DNA of 64,000 nt from NCBI GenBank assembly GCA_041501225.1, contig JBGQNR010000005.1:19382-83381 (forward strand), written 5' to 3'. Source of the stretch: JAFNAG01 sp041501225 (GTDB taxonomy: Bacteria; Acidobacteriota; UBA6911). The translations under genes were made by a program, and so were the position numbers. Of this stretch, positions 25,505-34,706 are shown piece by piece. The notes under the pieces were generated by a model. It worked only from the letters and a program-made list of their open reading frames with translations. It ran no database searches and was not told where the DNA came from. Position 1 is the stretch's first letter. Each line of letters opens with the position of its first letter.

Positions 25505-26770
25505 TCAAACCAATGCCAACAGGATCTTTTCATAGCGCTCGACAAGAACATCCTTATCGTGGTTTTGCTTTACGTACTGCACAGCCTGACGGCTCAGGGC
25601 TTCGTACTCGGCGGAAGCCTCCATCAGGCGGCTCACGGCCTCTCTGAACTGTTGCAGGTTTCCCCCGCACACCAAGCCGCTGCCGTACTGGGATAGCATG
25701 GAGCCGGGATCCACCTGCAGGGAAATCGTCGGGACCCCATATTTGGCGGCTTGGAGGAAAGTGTTGGGAAACCCCTCGAAGACGGACGTATTGATGTGCA
25801 ACCTGGCGTCTGCGAAATAGGATTCGATCCGGGAGAATGGGACCCGCTCCACCAGCGTGACGTTAGGGAGCCCTCGGATCTGCTTGACGCACATTTCGTG
25901 TGTTGCCTGCACCGCCGGATTCATGATGACCACAAACTGATATTGCGGCAAAGCGCGCGCCAGATCCAAAACGAGGGAGGGTCGCTTGATCCGTTCATCG
26001 GATTTGCCGACCCACAGGATGGTGCGTGGCTGCGGGTTTCGTGGAAATCTGGGCTTCGTGTCGATCGGATTGGGAATGACGTCGGCGCTCCGCTGGTACA
26101 CGTCCCGGAGCATCGCAGCCTGGCGCTGATTTTGCACGATATGGGCAGCGGCTTTTTCGATGGAATACAGCTTCAATACATGGGGAACTCCATACATGTC
26201 CGATTGTTCGGGATGAAGCTTATATTCCGGAAAGTAATCAAAATCGGAACCGGACAGGAAAACAAACTTCCGGCCGCGTTCTGCGCAAAAAAATGCGACC
26301 TCCGCCGAAAACTGGGAGTTCCCGGGCACCATGTAGATGTCGGCGTTCACCCTGTCATAAATGGAGATCATTTCGGGAGTGATAACGTACGGGCCCACCT
26401 TTCCCTGAAGCGGCCCTGGGCCGACTGGACCCGCCGATCGCCGACGAATCAATCGCATCAGCCTTTCGTGTAGATGGGACCGCTCCTGAGACTCGGATGC
26501 AGAAGTTTCCTCCGGAGGTTTTTCACGAACCGGGATGCCCCAGATTTGCCTTCCGGTCCAGGAATGGAACGTGATGCCGTCGATTTGTTCGATAGGATCC
26601 TGGCCGTGATCGCCCACGACAAGGGAAACCTTCAAGCGTCCGCGCCGCGCCAGTTCCCGCGCGATGACCGCGATTCGGACCTCCCACCCCCCGAAATGGG
26701 TCTGGCAGTCCGGCTGAAACAGGGGATAGTTCCACGGGCTCGTGATGCAGAGATGCGGTTGTCGAGTCAT
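25505..26770 (-). CDS. GT4-family glycosyltransferase, paralogue 1
   Basis: The 421-residue protein is a GT-B enzyme. The N-terminus (YPLFQPDCQTHFGGWEVRIAVIARELA) and the C-terminal block (FEGFPNTFLQAAKYG) are shared with the protein at 45674-47107, so the two are paralogues. The E-x7-E signature reads E-x7-Q in both, a variant in which the second Glu is Gln. ILWVGKSDERIKRPSL is the donor-domain entry. ATG 26770 is chosen by alignment with the paralogue; the reading frame is open up to a TTG at 26851. The methyltransferase-module gene lies downstream. Confidence 0.8.
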   Translation of the reverse strand: MTRQPHLCITSPWNYPLFQPDCQTHFGGWEVRIAVIARELARRGRLKVSLVVGDHGQDPIEQIDGITFHSWTGRQIWGIPVREKPPEETSASESQERSHLHERLMRLIRRRSAGPVGPGPLQGKVGPYVITPEMISIYDRVNADIYMVPGNSQFSAEVAFFCAERGRKFVFLSGSDFDYFPEYKLHPEQSDMYGVPHVLKLYSIEKAAAHIVQNQRQAAMLRDVYQRSADVIPNPIDTKPRFPRNPQPRTILWVGKSDERIKRPSLVLDLARALPQYQFVVIMNPAVQATHEMCVKQIRGLPNVTLVERVPFSRIESYFADARLHINTSVFEGFPNTFLQAAKYGVPTISLQVDPGSMLSQYGSGLVCGGNLQQFREAVSRLMEASAEYEALSRQAVQYVKQNHDKDVLVERYEKILLALV

Positions 26771-26922
26771 GTGTGCCATCCCAAGGAAGGTGGAGGAAAC
26801 GAGACATCCATTGTCGTCGATGGTATGCATGGATTTGGAATCCGGCGCCAACCGAATCGAATCCTATCTTCGACTCAACTCTACCTCCAACCGGCAAGGA
26901 TGCGCTTTGTACATGTCACTGT

Positions 26923-27630
26923 TTAATGGCTACGACGGGAAGGGCCGTGATCGTCGGTACGGTTGGAGAAGCGCTCTCCGAGAATCGTGGTGACCAGCTG
27001 GGCGGCGGCCCGCATTTTCGGTACTTTGACTGCGCCGCCGACTCTGGGAGGCTCATCTCCCGGGATCTCCACAATTCTCAGCCCTTTCTTCACCGCCCGT
27101 AACAAGAGGATCTGTCCCCAAGTGCGAAGGTTATTGTCGATCTTCAGATCCTCGATGACATCCCTCTTAAAGGCAAGATAGGTGTACAGGAAGTCGGTGA
27201 ATCGAAACATCCGGCCGAAAAACAGGTTTGCCATGCCATTGAATACACGGTTTCCCATGCCAGTGAAAAAGGTGTCGTCGTAACTTTTCGCGCCATAGCC
27301 GTACCGGGTGACATTGACAATGTCGTATCCCTCCCGGATCTTCTGGACCATCATGGGGATTCGGTCCGGGAGAAAGCTGCCGTCGGGCGCATAAATAATG
27401 ACCACATCGCCTGAAACCTTTCGGACGGCTTCGTTCAGAGCTCCGCCCACCCCCTTCTGAGTCTGCACAAAAAGGGGGTAACCGTTTTCGCGGGCATATT
27501 CGATAGTGCCATCGGTGGACCCCCCATCCACGATGATGAGCTCCTCGTACCATTCCTTTTCGATAAGTGGCATGGTCGCGCGCATTCCCGCGATTTCGTT
27601 GATCTCGAAGACAATGATCGATATCTTCAT
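26923..27630 (-). CDS. GT2-family glycosyltransferase
   Basis: The 235-residue protein is a single GT-A domain: MKISIIVFEINE at the N-terminus, IIVDGGSTDGTIEYA (near 33-47) and YAPDGSF (the D-x-D-like metal site, near 80-86). It lacks transmembrane helices, though a hydrophobic segment around NLFFGRMFRFTDFLYTYLAF may touch the membrane. Members close to this shape transfer hexoses to polyprenyl phosphate or to a glycan. Short length and the GGAVKVPKMR tail resemble dolichyl-phosphate-mannose synthase-like enzymes. Confidence 0.8.
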   Translation of the reverse strand: MKISIIVFEINEIAGMRATMPLIEKEWYEELIIVDGGSTDGTIEYARENGYPLFVQTQKGVGGALNEAVRKVSGDVVIIYAPDGSFLPDRIPMMVQKIREGYDIVNVTRYGYGAKSYDDTFFTGMGNRVFNGMANLFFGRMFRFTDFLYTYLAFKRDVIEDLKIDNNLRTWGQILLLRAVKKGLRIVEIPGDEPPRVGGAVKVPKMRAAAQLVTTILGERFSNRTDDHGPSRRSH

Positions 27631-27672
27631 TTCACCACCAGCCGATTAGTTAATTTCTGATTTGCGAAGCCA

Positions 27673-28641
27673 TCACTTCCCGGGCGCCCAGACTATATAT
27701 GAGTAGGGATCGTCGTATAGATTGCCGAACATCTGCCTGTGGATCTTCAAGATCCGGATGGCTCCCCTGGACTCCAGCTCCTGCAGGCTTGCGAGATATC
27801 CGCGCAGGTAATTGCGCCTCCTGTGATATAGCCATGCCAGATAATCTACGAGGTCCTCGGGGTTGTACAGTTCGAAAATGCCGACCACGTCGATGCAGAT
27901 TTGCGGCTTTTTCCTCAGGAGGAAATCGAGGAACTTTTCGTGCTCCACCCCCAGCTGTTCCAGAGCCCCGAATGTGAAAACTGCACTTCCCGGGCTGAAC
28001 CCCAGCGTCTCGTCGGGATCGAAGAAATTGAACCGGCCCCCGCGAATCTTCATTCCGAACTGGCTTCCGATCAGTTGGAGAATCCTTTCCGAGGAGTAGG
28101 CCCAATCGAAACCATACAGGGACTTCTCAGGGTAAAGTGAGGCGAGGTGAACGAGATTGTGGCCGGTTCCGCACCCGAATTCATACACCGATTCGAATTC
28201 ACGGAAGTATTCTTTGAAGAGCCACTCCCGGAATATCTGGGTGTACTTGTACACAAAGTCGCATTGCGCCGGCAACACGTATTCACGGTTCAACCGGATC
28301 GGGACGTTACTCTTGTAGTACTTGGGGATAAGCTTGCTGAGATCGAAATTGGCCCCGACAAACTCCTCCAGATTCTGTTTCCACCCGTCTTCCCAATCTC
28401 CTTTCCGGTGATCCCCGGCATTCTTGAGATCGGGCGCGTGGATTCGTTTCAGAATTTGCAATATCAGCTGGTCCCGATCGCTGCCTTGGATAATGCCGTA
28501 TCCCGGATCGATAGCGTCGATCAGAAAACCGGCACTTTGGCGGATTTTTTCTTCCGTCGTTCCGAAGAGCGCAGCGAAATCCTCGTCCTTCAGTTGGCGG
28601 CGTTCAGTTGTCACTTGATTCATGGAATTTTGCATGGGCAT
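27673..28641 (-). CDS. SAM-dependent methyltransferase
   Basis: The 322-residue protein has YEFGCGTGHNLVHLASL (about 150-166) as its SAM loop and YGFDWAYSS as the motif II acidic segment (here Asp). A helical N-terminal domain of about 130 residues precedes it. It probably methylates a sugar of the locus product. ATG 28641 is chosen; TTG 28653 and ATG 28623 are alternatives. The gene begins about 14 bases after the stop of the next upstream methyltransferase gene, so they are probably cotranscribed. Confidence 0.75.
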   Translation of the reverse strand: MPMQNSMNQVTTERRQLKDEDFAALFGTTEEKIRQSAGFLIDAIDPGYGIIQGSDRDQLILQILKRIHAPDLKNAGDHRKGDWEDGWKQNLEEFVGANFDLSKLIPKYYKSNVPIRLNREYVLPAQCDFVYKYTQIFREWLFKEYFREFESVYEFGCGTGHNLVHLASLYPEKSLYGFDWAYSSERILQLIGSQFGMKIRGGRFNFFDPDETLGFSPGSAVFTFGALEQLGVEHEKFLDFLLRKKPQICIDVVGIFELYNPEDLVDYLAWLYHRRRNYLRGYLASLQELESRGAIRILKIHRQMFGNLYDDPYSYIVWAPGK

Positions 28642-28654
28642 GGGGATTATCAAA

Positions 28655-29782
28655 TCAAGGGGTCCAATCTACGAAGGTCCGCAGAATTCGCGCCAACATG
28701 GTGAGGCGAGTCTGCTCTCCGGCGATCAACCGGGAGAGTTGCCGAATGCTGGTTTCGTGATGTTCGCAGACATCATCGGGGAAAAGGAACGGGCCAAAGG
28801 CATGCTCGAACATGGACAGGATCTCCGCCCAAAAAATGAATTCGTTCCGCGCGCCGGTATCCGCACGCAGTCTGGCATAGTCCGCTTTGACGGCATGAGC
28901 GAGGAGATAGCACAAAGTCAGGCTGTCGAGCACGGTGATGTTCTCTTCCGGAACGCCGCGTTTCCGTAGACTCTCAGGGGATTCGCCTCCAGGGTGCGGG
29001 CTGGCAATATATTGGGTGCCGGGATTACAAACCCGATCCACTGGAATAGCCGCCAGGGTTCCATCGGCATGCAGAATGTGATCGAGCAGGAGGACGAGTC
29101 GAGGATCCGCTACGACTGAGGCGTGACTGTGGTTGGCATCCCGGATTCCAACAATGTGTCTGCCTATGGCTTTGAGGGTATGCGCGCATGCGTTTGCGCT
29201 GAGCGAGGCCGTCCTGGGCGCCTCCAGAATTCCGTACGCCAGTTTATATTTGTGATGAAAGTGCAGCATAAAACCATGCGCCAGAATGGTCTCTACCGCG
29301 ACGCGAATCGCTAAATGCACGATGCCGCCGCGTTCCACGGGATCAAAATCATGAATGGCGACGGTCCCCCCGGGGCGAAGGAAGGGTGCCCAGGCGTTCC
29401 AATCTCCAACCACACCATCCAGCGTATGATCCCCATCTATGAAAAGGAAATCGATGGGAGGCGCAGAACTAAGGCCCCATGTTTCGGCGAAGGCTCTGGA
29501 TGGCTGGGCAATGCTGATGACCCCTGTCCCTTCAAGGGTCGCAAGCGCTTCGCGGGAGGGGGAGACGTCGACCGTGTAGATTTGAATCCGCCTGCCTTCA
29601 ACGGCGCGATGCATAAGCCAGGCGCTGCCGCCGTCGGCAGTGCCGATTTCGACAATCGTGCCACCGTCGGGAACGGATGCCGCGACACCGGACAAGATTT
29701 CATACTCCTCTTTCCACAGTTGGGTCTGAGGAATTTTGTGATCGATCAAGAAGTGCTCCCACGACAAGGATGGAAAGGGCAT
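28655..29782 (-). CDS. Class I methyltransferase, cephalosporin-hydroxylase / Methyltransf_24 type
   Basis: The 375-residue protein starts at ATG 29782 directly after GGAGGT. GGTIVEIGTADGGSAWLMHRA (near 38-58) is the SAM loop; IDFLFIDGDHTLDGVVGDW with AIHDF is the metal-binding set of the class seen in catechol-type and sugar O-methyltransferases (for example macrolide mycaminose or rhamnosyl methyltransferases). The last 150 residues are helical and not recognised. It begins about 20 bases after the aldo/keto reductase gene stop and belongs to the same operon. Confidence 0.75.
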   Translation of the reverse strand: MPFPSLSWEHFLIDHKIPQTQLWKEEYEILSGVAASVPDGGTIVEIGTADGGSAWLMHRAVEGRRIQIYTVDVSPSREALATLEGTGVISIAQPSRAFAETWGLSSAPPIDFLFIDGDHTLDGVVGDWNAWAPFLRPGGTVAIHDFDPVERGGIVHLAIRVAVETILAHGFMLHFHHKYKLAYGILEAPRTASLSANACAHTLKAIGRHIVGIRDANHSHASVVADPRLVLLLDHILHADGTLAAIPVDRVCNPGTQYIASPHPGGESPESLRKRGVPEENITVLDSLTLCYLLAHAVKADYARLRADTGARNEFIFWAEILSMFEHAFGPFLFPDDVCEHHETSIRQLSRLIAGEQTRLTMLARILRTFVDWTP

Positions 29783-29803
29783 ACCTCCATCGGCAGTGTA
29801 AAA

Positions 29804-30778
29804 TTACGAGAGGCTCTTGGCCTTTGGGTCATAGAAAATCTGGTTTTGATACGTCGTCCGGATTCTATCCAGTTCGTTGGCGGTTAAGGCAGATAATCCC
29901 ACAGCGGAAGAATTCTCTATGACTTCCGTGCAGGACATCATTCCCGGAATGACCGTCGAGACGCCCTCTTCTGCCAGACAAAACTGCAGGGCCAATTGGA
30001 CGAGAGTTCGATTCGTGCCCGCGTTGAGAGGATTGAATAGTTCCGGAGCCCGAGCCCAACGCCGCAGCTGCTCGCGGGGCCAATTAGCCCGGTGGTCGCA
30101 CCCCTTGAATTCCTCATCGCCCGTGAGCTTGCCGGAAAGGTATCCGAAACAAAGGGGCGTCCTCGCAACGACGCCGACCTTTTTTTTCCGGCAAATATCG
30201 AACAGCCCGCAGTCGATAGCCCGATGGTCGATCAAATTGAAGTTCACCTGCACCGCGCCAAAGCCATACTTCTCCATGGCGATCAGGGCATCCGCCGGGG
30301 AACGCGCAGAAATACCGTAGGCGCGAATTTTCCCCGCCTGTCGCAGGCATTGCAGCGTGTCTATTATCTCGTCCCAATTGGGTAGGTCGATCTGAGGGCT
30401 GTGCAATTGATAAAGATCGACACAGTCGGTCCGGAGACGCCGCAGGCTGGCATCGATTCCGCTGCCAATTTTGGCTCGGGAGAAATCCTGAGGCATGTAA
30501 AAGCCACTGTGTGGGAGCGTACCTACTTTCGTGGCAAGGACTACCTTATCGCGGCATTTGAGGAAAACCTCGCCGAGGATTTCTTCGCTGTGGCCGTTGC
30601 CGTACAGGTCCGAGGTGTCGAAAAACGTGATCCCGAGTTCGAATGCATGACGCAGTGCACGACAAGACTCGTCGTCATTCACCGGTCCATAGGAATCGCC
30701 GCCCAGGCCCCAGGTGCCAAAACCGATCTCGGAAACTACTAAGCCGGTGCGGCCGAGTTCACGGTACTTCATTTCCAT
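29804..30778 (-). CDS. Aldo/keto reductase
   Basis: The 324-residue protein is a TIM-barrel aldo/keto reductase. The catalytic tetrad is visible as Asp (FFDTSDLYG), Tyr (DLYGNGHSEE), Lys (VVLATKVGT) and His (LYQLHSPQ). ATG 30778 follows GGAGG. In sugar clusters such enzymes reduce keto-sugars, for example 3- or 4-keto intermediates, using NADPH. It lies between the fucose-synthase-like gene and the methyltransferases in the same orientation, supporting a role in making a deoxy sugar (inference). Confidence 0.85.
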   Translation of the reverse strand: MEMKYRELGRTGLVVSEIGFGTWGLGGDSYGPVNDDESCRALRHAFELGITFFDTSDLYGNGHSEEILGEVFLKCRDKVVLATKVGTLPHSGFYMPQDFSRAKIGSGIDASLRRLRTDCVDLYQLHSPQIDLPNWDEIIDTLQCLRQAGKIRAYGISARSPADALIAMEKYGFGAVQVNFNLIDHRAIDCGLFDICRKKKVGVVARTPLCFGYLSGKLTGDEEFKGCDHRANWPREQLRRWARAPELFNPLNAGTNRTLVQLALQFCLAEEGVSTVIPGMMSCTEVIENSSAVGLSALTANELDRIRTTYQNQIFYDPKAKSLS

Positions 30779-30811
30779 GCTGCCTCCACGATTCTCCCCG
30801 ATCCTGCGTTT

Positions 30812-31756
30812 TCAGAGACGGATGTTCCCCTTTTTGCCATAGTTATCACAGAACCAGCGAATGGTACTCTCTAATCCAATCCGAAACGGCGTGTACCTAA
30901 ACCTGGAGCGTTCGATGAAACGGGAATTGTCGGTGCTCTTCTTCTGAATGCCTCCGGGTTTGGAACTGTCGAATACAATGCGGTCGGGTGAGATGCAGAG
31001 AATCTCTGCGATCATCCAGGCCGTTTCCTTGACGGAGTGTTCCTCGACGGATCCCACGTGCAGAATCTGCGGGTCATCATAATGATCGAGGCACCAGAGA
31101 TAGGCCCGCGCCATATCTTTTGCATAGGTGTACTCACGCACCGGCGAGCCATCTCCCCAGATGACGATGGGTTCATTCGATTGGCGGCTTTCGCAAAACC
31201 GACGGATCAATGCTGCCACCATGACCGATTCTTCGGGCCGAAAGTTGGCTCGTTCTCCAAAAATGCCGTTGGAAACCAGGCCGATCACGTTCATCCCGTA
31301 CTCGGTGCGGTAGGCCCGGATGCTTGGCTCAATCAGCCTCTTGGCAAAAGAGTAGCTATAATTCGATTCGTGCGGCGGGCCATCATGAATATATTCTTCC
31401 CGGATTGGATTGGGGGCGTCGACTGGGTACATCCCGGTAGAAAGCGTCAGGATGCATTTGGCCACACAATGCAGTCGGGCGGCTTCCAGAACATTGAGGT
31501 TCATCAAGACGTTGTCGCGGAGCAGGGTCGCCGGATGTTTTTGGCTGTATTGAATGCCCCCTGCCAGCGCCGCGGTGTGAATTATCGCATCCGGGCGGAA
31601 ACGATCGACAAGTCCCACCGTGTCATCCAGCCGGGTCAGATCACAATCTCGGGAGCCGACAAACAGGAACTCCCCGCCGGGATATTTCCCCGAGACTGCC
31701 TGGATGGCGCTTCCCAACAGCCCGGTGCCGCCGGTAACGAGGATTTTATGATACAT
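30812..31756 (-). CDS. GDP-fucose-synthase-like NAD(P) epimerase/reductase
   Basis: The 314-residue extended SDR has VTGGTGLLGSA (about 7-17), THTAALAGGI, STGMYP and the Y-x3-K site YSFAKR. The layout, and WGDGSPVREYTYAKDMARA, match GDP-L-fucose synthase (Fcl/WcaG) and the GDP-6-deoxy-heptose reductases. It would epimerise and reduce a GDP-4-keto-6-deoxy sugar. Given HddA and HddC nearby, a GDP-heptose substrate is plausible. Tandem to a second Fcl-like gene, nine bases apart. Confidence 0.8.
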   Translation of the reverse strand: MYHKILVTGGTGLLGSAIQAVSGKYPGGEFLFVGSRDCDLTRLDDTVGLVDRFRPDAIIHTAALAGGIQYSQKHPATLLRDNVLMNLNVLEAARLHCVAKCILTLSTGMYPVDAPNPIREEYIHDGPPHESNYSYSFAKRLIEPSIRAYRTEYGMNVIGLVSNGIFGERANFRPEESVMVAALIRRFCESRQSNEPIVIWGDGSPVREYTYAKDMARAYLWCLDHYDDPQILHVGSVEEHSVKETAWMIAEILCISPDRIVFDSSKPGGIQKKSTDNSRFIERSRFRYTPFRIGLESTIRWFCDNYGKKGNIRL

Positions 31757-31765
31757 ACTCGATGA

Positions 31766-32731
31766 TCATCCCTTTGGAGAGACCGCCGGAAAGATGAATT
31801 TCGGTTTGTCTTTGATTTCGTCATAATGTGCCGAATACCAGTTCACGGTCCGCTGGATTCCTTCCGCCAGATCCTGGTTCAGACACATTTTATATTTCTC
31901 CGCGAGCCTGGTCGTGTTCAGGAATTTTGACTGCACGCCGACATAACGCTGGGTATTGAAGAAAAGTTGGCTTTGGAAATCGGCGGCTTTCCCGATCGCG
32001 AGCGCCAAGTCCCGGATCGATGTGCCTTTCCCGGGAGCCAGATTGAGGATCTCACGATCCAGGCGCGGAATCAGGTCGAGCAAGGCACGGACAAAATCCT
32101 TCACGTATAGGAATTCGCGTATTTGCGATCCATCCCCCCAGATTTCCACCATCGGCAGATGCTCCCGCGTGGCGCGAACGAATTTGGCGACGAGGGCGCC
32201 ACACACATGGGCGGTATCCGCGTGAAAATCGTCGTGTTCGCCAAAGAGAGTCGGCGGGATGATATAACTCCCGTTCATGCCGAACTGGTCATTGTAGGCC
32301 AGGATGCCGGTGTATAGGAGGCGCTTGGTGAATGCATAGGAATAGACGCTCCCGTGAATCTCTCCGTCCAGGAAGCTGGCTTCTCGCAAGTCGTCCAGTC
32401 GGCTGGGGTAGGCGCAGGAGGATCCCATGGCAATTAATTTCGCCTGGGGAGAAAATCTCCTCCATGCCTCCAGCACATGGGTGTGAATCAAGCTGTTGAT
32501 GCGGAACTGCTCTGCCGTATGTTTCGCCGGGAAATCTCCGGCAGCCTGAAAACAGGCGAGGTGGAGTATGACTTCCGCACCGTCATTCTGCGCAAACACA
32601 GCGTCGGCCTGCTCTCGGATCGTCAAGTCGAATTGACTTTTTGAGAATACAACAAAGTCGGCCTTTCGACTCTCCAGCTCTTCCTGGAGGTGCCTGCCGA
32701 TGAAACCAGTTCCGCCTGTCACAAGGATCAT
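31766..32731 (-). CDS. Second GDP-fucose-synthase-like NAD(P) epimerase/reductase
   Basis: The 321-residue extended SDR has MILVTGGTGFIGRH at its N-terminus, LACFQAAGDFPAKH, MGSSCAYPSR, YAFTKR (Y-x3-K) and IWGDGSQIREFLYVKDFVRA. ATG 32731 overlaps the stop of the E1-beta gene (ATGA), so the longer upstream frame is not used. The Cys in the 'SSCAYP' loop is also found in Fcl enzymes, where it contributes to epimerisation. The pair may perform successive epimerisation and reduction steps on one GDP sugar. Confidence 0.8.
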   Translation of the reverse strand: MILVTGGTGFIGRHLQEELESRKADFVVFSKSQFDLTIREQADAVFAQNDGAEVILHLACFQAAGDFPAKHTAEQFRINSLIHTHVLEAWRRFSPQAKLIAMGSSCAYPSRLDDLREASFLDGEIHGSVYSYAFTKRLLYTGILAYNDQFGMNGSYIIPPTLFGEHDDFHADTAHVCGALVAKFVRATREHLPMVEIWGDGSQIREFLYVKDFVRALLDLIPRLDREILNLAPGKGTSIRDLALAIGKAADFQSQLFFNTQRYVGVQSKFLNTTRLAEKYKMCLNQDLAEGIQRTVNWYSAHYDEIKDKPKFIFPAVSPKG

Positions 32732-33732
32732 GGTGCCAGCATCTCTTTGATTTTTGCCGCGATTTTTGCAGTGGATGGATAGAAACACTTTTCTAAAACA
32801 CCGCTAGCCGGCATCGAACATTCGGGAAAGGTGAAGCGCCGGACGGGTGCCTTCAGGTATGGGAAGGCCTTTTCGGCGGCCAACGCACAAACTTCCGCGG
32901 CAAAGCCGCACATCGGGAAATCATAGTCCACGACCAAGAGACGCCCGGTCTTTTTTATCGAGTCGATGATCAATCCGTCGTCGAGAGGTTTCAGCGTTTG
33001 CGGATCGATCACCTCCACATCCAGTCCATGCTCTTCGCAGGCATTGAAGGCGTCGATGGCGGCGATGGAGGTAGCCACCACCGTCAACCGCTTCCCCTGT
33101 CGCATCACAAGCCCCTTCCCTAGAGGCAGCGTGTACATTTCCGGGGGCACATGGCCGGTGTTTTTGTACAGCCATCGGTGTTCGATGAAAATTACCGGGT
33201 AATCATCCTGGATCGAGGCGAGAAACAATCCTTTCACATTGTAGGGAGTGGAAGGCATCACGACTTTGAGACCCGGAATGTGGGCGAACAGAGATTGCAT
33301 GGAGCCGGAATGCTGAGCGCCTGATCCCCATCCCCGGCCGATAACGGCCCGAATCACAAGCGGTACCTTGACTTGACCCTGGGTCATGTAGCGCCATTTC
33401 GCGATGTAGTTCACGATCTGGTCCATGGTGAGCATCATGAAGTCGACGCGCAATTGAATAAAGATCGGGCGCATGCCCGACAGTGCAGCGCCGAGCGCGA
33501 CGCCGGTCATCGCGTTTTCCGATATCGGCGTGCCGATGATTCTGTCCGGATAGGACATGTTGTGCATGCTGCCGAAAACGCCAAATTTATCGTTGGCGTC
33601 CAGGCCGATGGCGAACACGGATGGATCGAGAACCATCGCCTGGTCGATCGCTTCTCGGATGGAATCCTTGAAGCTGAGGATCCGGTCGCCGTCGACTAGG
33701 TTCTGGCATTGAGGAATTCTGCTCCAGGGCAT
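32728..33732 (-). CDS. E1-beta-like subunit of a TPP-dependent 2-oxoacid dehydrogenase/transferase
   Basis: The 334-residue protein is homologous to E1-beta subunits of pyruvate/acetoin dehydrogenases: FSMHNMSYPDRIIGTPISENAMTGVALGAAL, an IQLRVDFMMLTMDQIVNYIAKWRYMTQ segment and the C-terminal transketolase-C domain (GLDVEVIDPQTLKPLD). The start has GGGAGGTG, and it begins one base after the stop of the E1-alpha gene. No E2 or E3 gene is near, so it is not part of a dehydrogenase complex. AviB1/AviB2-type pairs add a two-carbon branch to a sugar in orthosomycin synthesis, and a similar role is the best guess here. Confidence 0.75.
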   Translation of the reverse strand: MPWSRIPQCQNLVDGDRILSFKDSIREAIDQAMVLDPSVFAIGLDANDKFGVFGSMHNMSYPDRIIGTPISENAMTGVALGAALSGMRPIFIQLRVDFMMLTMDQIVNYIAKWRYMTQGQVKVPLVIRAVIGRGWGSGAQHSGSMQSLFAHIPGLKVVMPSTPYNVKGLFLASIQDDYPVIFIEHRWLYKNTGHVPPEMYTLPLGKGLVMRQGKRLTVVATSIAAIDAFNACEEHGLDVEVIDPQTLKPLDDGLIIDSIKKTGRLLVVDYDFPMCGFAAEVCALAAEKAFPYLKAPVRRFTFPECSMPASGVLEKCFYPSTAKIAAKIKEMLAP

Positions 33733-33733
33733 C

Positions 33734-34687
33734 TTACACCTCCCTCACGAGATCGGATTCGTTCGGGAAAGGGCTGTTCAGTGAAAACTCGATGGCCTCA
33801 TCAATCTCCGCCTCCACCGCAGCGATCATTTCCTGAATCTCGTCGGAAGAGACGATTTGATTCTCCCGCAGCGTGTCTTCGAGCTTTTTGATAGGGCAAT
33901 CACGTGCCCGATCGACGGGATTATATGCTAAGTCATCCACTTCCACCCCTTGGTGCTTCATCCAACGTTTGGTCGTACATCGCAAAAACATCGGGGCCCG
34001 GTTTGATCGGACGTAATCCGTCGCCTGCGCGGCGGCATGGTAGACCGATAGAACGTCCGTGCCGTCAGCGCACGCGACGGGCATGAATTGGCGGGCGACG
34101 TTTTCGATTTCCACGAAAAGGTGTTCCGACTTGGGCATGACATTCGAGAGGGCATTGTCTTCGCACACCAGGAGAACGGGGACCCGTTTGAGTGCCGCGA
34201 AATTGATGCTCTCCCAGAATACGCCGGCATCCATAGCCCCATCGCCGAAGCAGGAGACCGAAATCCAGTCGGATCCTGTGAGCTTAGCGGCCAGAGCCGA
34301 TCCAACCCCCAGGGCAATGCTACCACCAACGATCGAAGAGCTGCCCAGCATGCCGTTCGGCACGTCCACGAGGTGCATGGACCCCCCATACCCGCGCGCG
34401 CACCCTGTGGTTCTGCCGTATAGTTCCGCCACCAGCTTCTTCATATCCATCCCTTTTGCCAGGGCGGGGCCGTGGGAGCGGTGCCCGAAGAAGATTTTGT
34501 CGGCCGTAGCCAAGTGGGCACAAACGCCAACGGGAACCGCTTCCTGCCCAATGTGCAGATGGACCGGAGTCACCATCACGTCCGTCGGGTAGATCGTTAT
34601 GATTCTCTCTTGGAGCTGGCGGATCTCCCGCATTTTCCGCAGCAACCGGAGGGAGATGTCACGCGGAGGGATCGTGGGATGTTGCAT
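33734..34687 (-). CDS. E1-alpha-like subunit of a TPP-dependent enzyme
   Basis: The 317-residue protein has the TPP-binding motif of E1-alpha subunits: FGDGAMDAG (147-155) ending in an Asn at 178 (CEDN), with HRSHGPALAKG and GYGGSMHL upstream, as in pyruvate and acetoin dehydrogenases. It forms the active site with the adjacent E1-beta product. The neighbouring genes are sugar epimerases, a heptose kinase and a nucleotidyltransferase, so the heterodimer probably acts on a nucleotide sugar or a keto-sugar with pyruvate or another 2-oxoacid as donor (inference). Confidence 0.8.
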   Translation of the reverse strand: MQHPTIPPRDISLRLLRKMREIRQLQERIITIYPTDVMVTPVHLHIGQEAVPVGVCAHLATADKIFFGHRSHGPALAKGMDMKKLVAELYGRTTGCARGYGGSMHLVDVPNGMLGSSSIVGGSIALGVGSALAAKLTGSDWISVSCFGDGAMDAGVFWESINFAALKRVPVLLVCEDNALSNVMPKSEHLFVEIENVARQFMPVACADGTDVLSVYHAAAQATDYVRSNRAPMFLRCTTKRWMKHQGVEVDDLAYNPVDRARDCPIKKLEDTLRENQIVSSDEIQEMIAAVEAEIDEAIEFSLNSPFPNESDLVREV

Positions 34688-34706
34688 ATTGCATTCGCCT
34701 TATTCA

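Noticed and set aside
32728..34687. Housekeeping pyruvate or acetoin dehydrogenase complex
   Set aside because: No E2 or E3 gene in the neighbourhood and the flanking genes are sugar-nucleotide enzymes, overlapped with the E1-beta gene.
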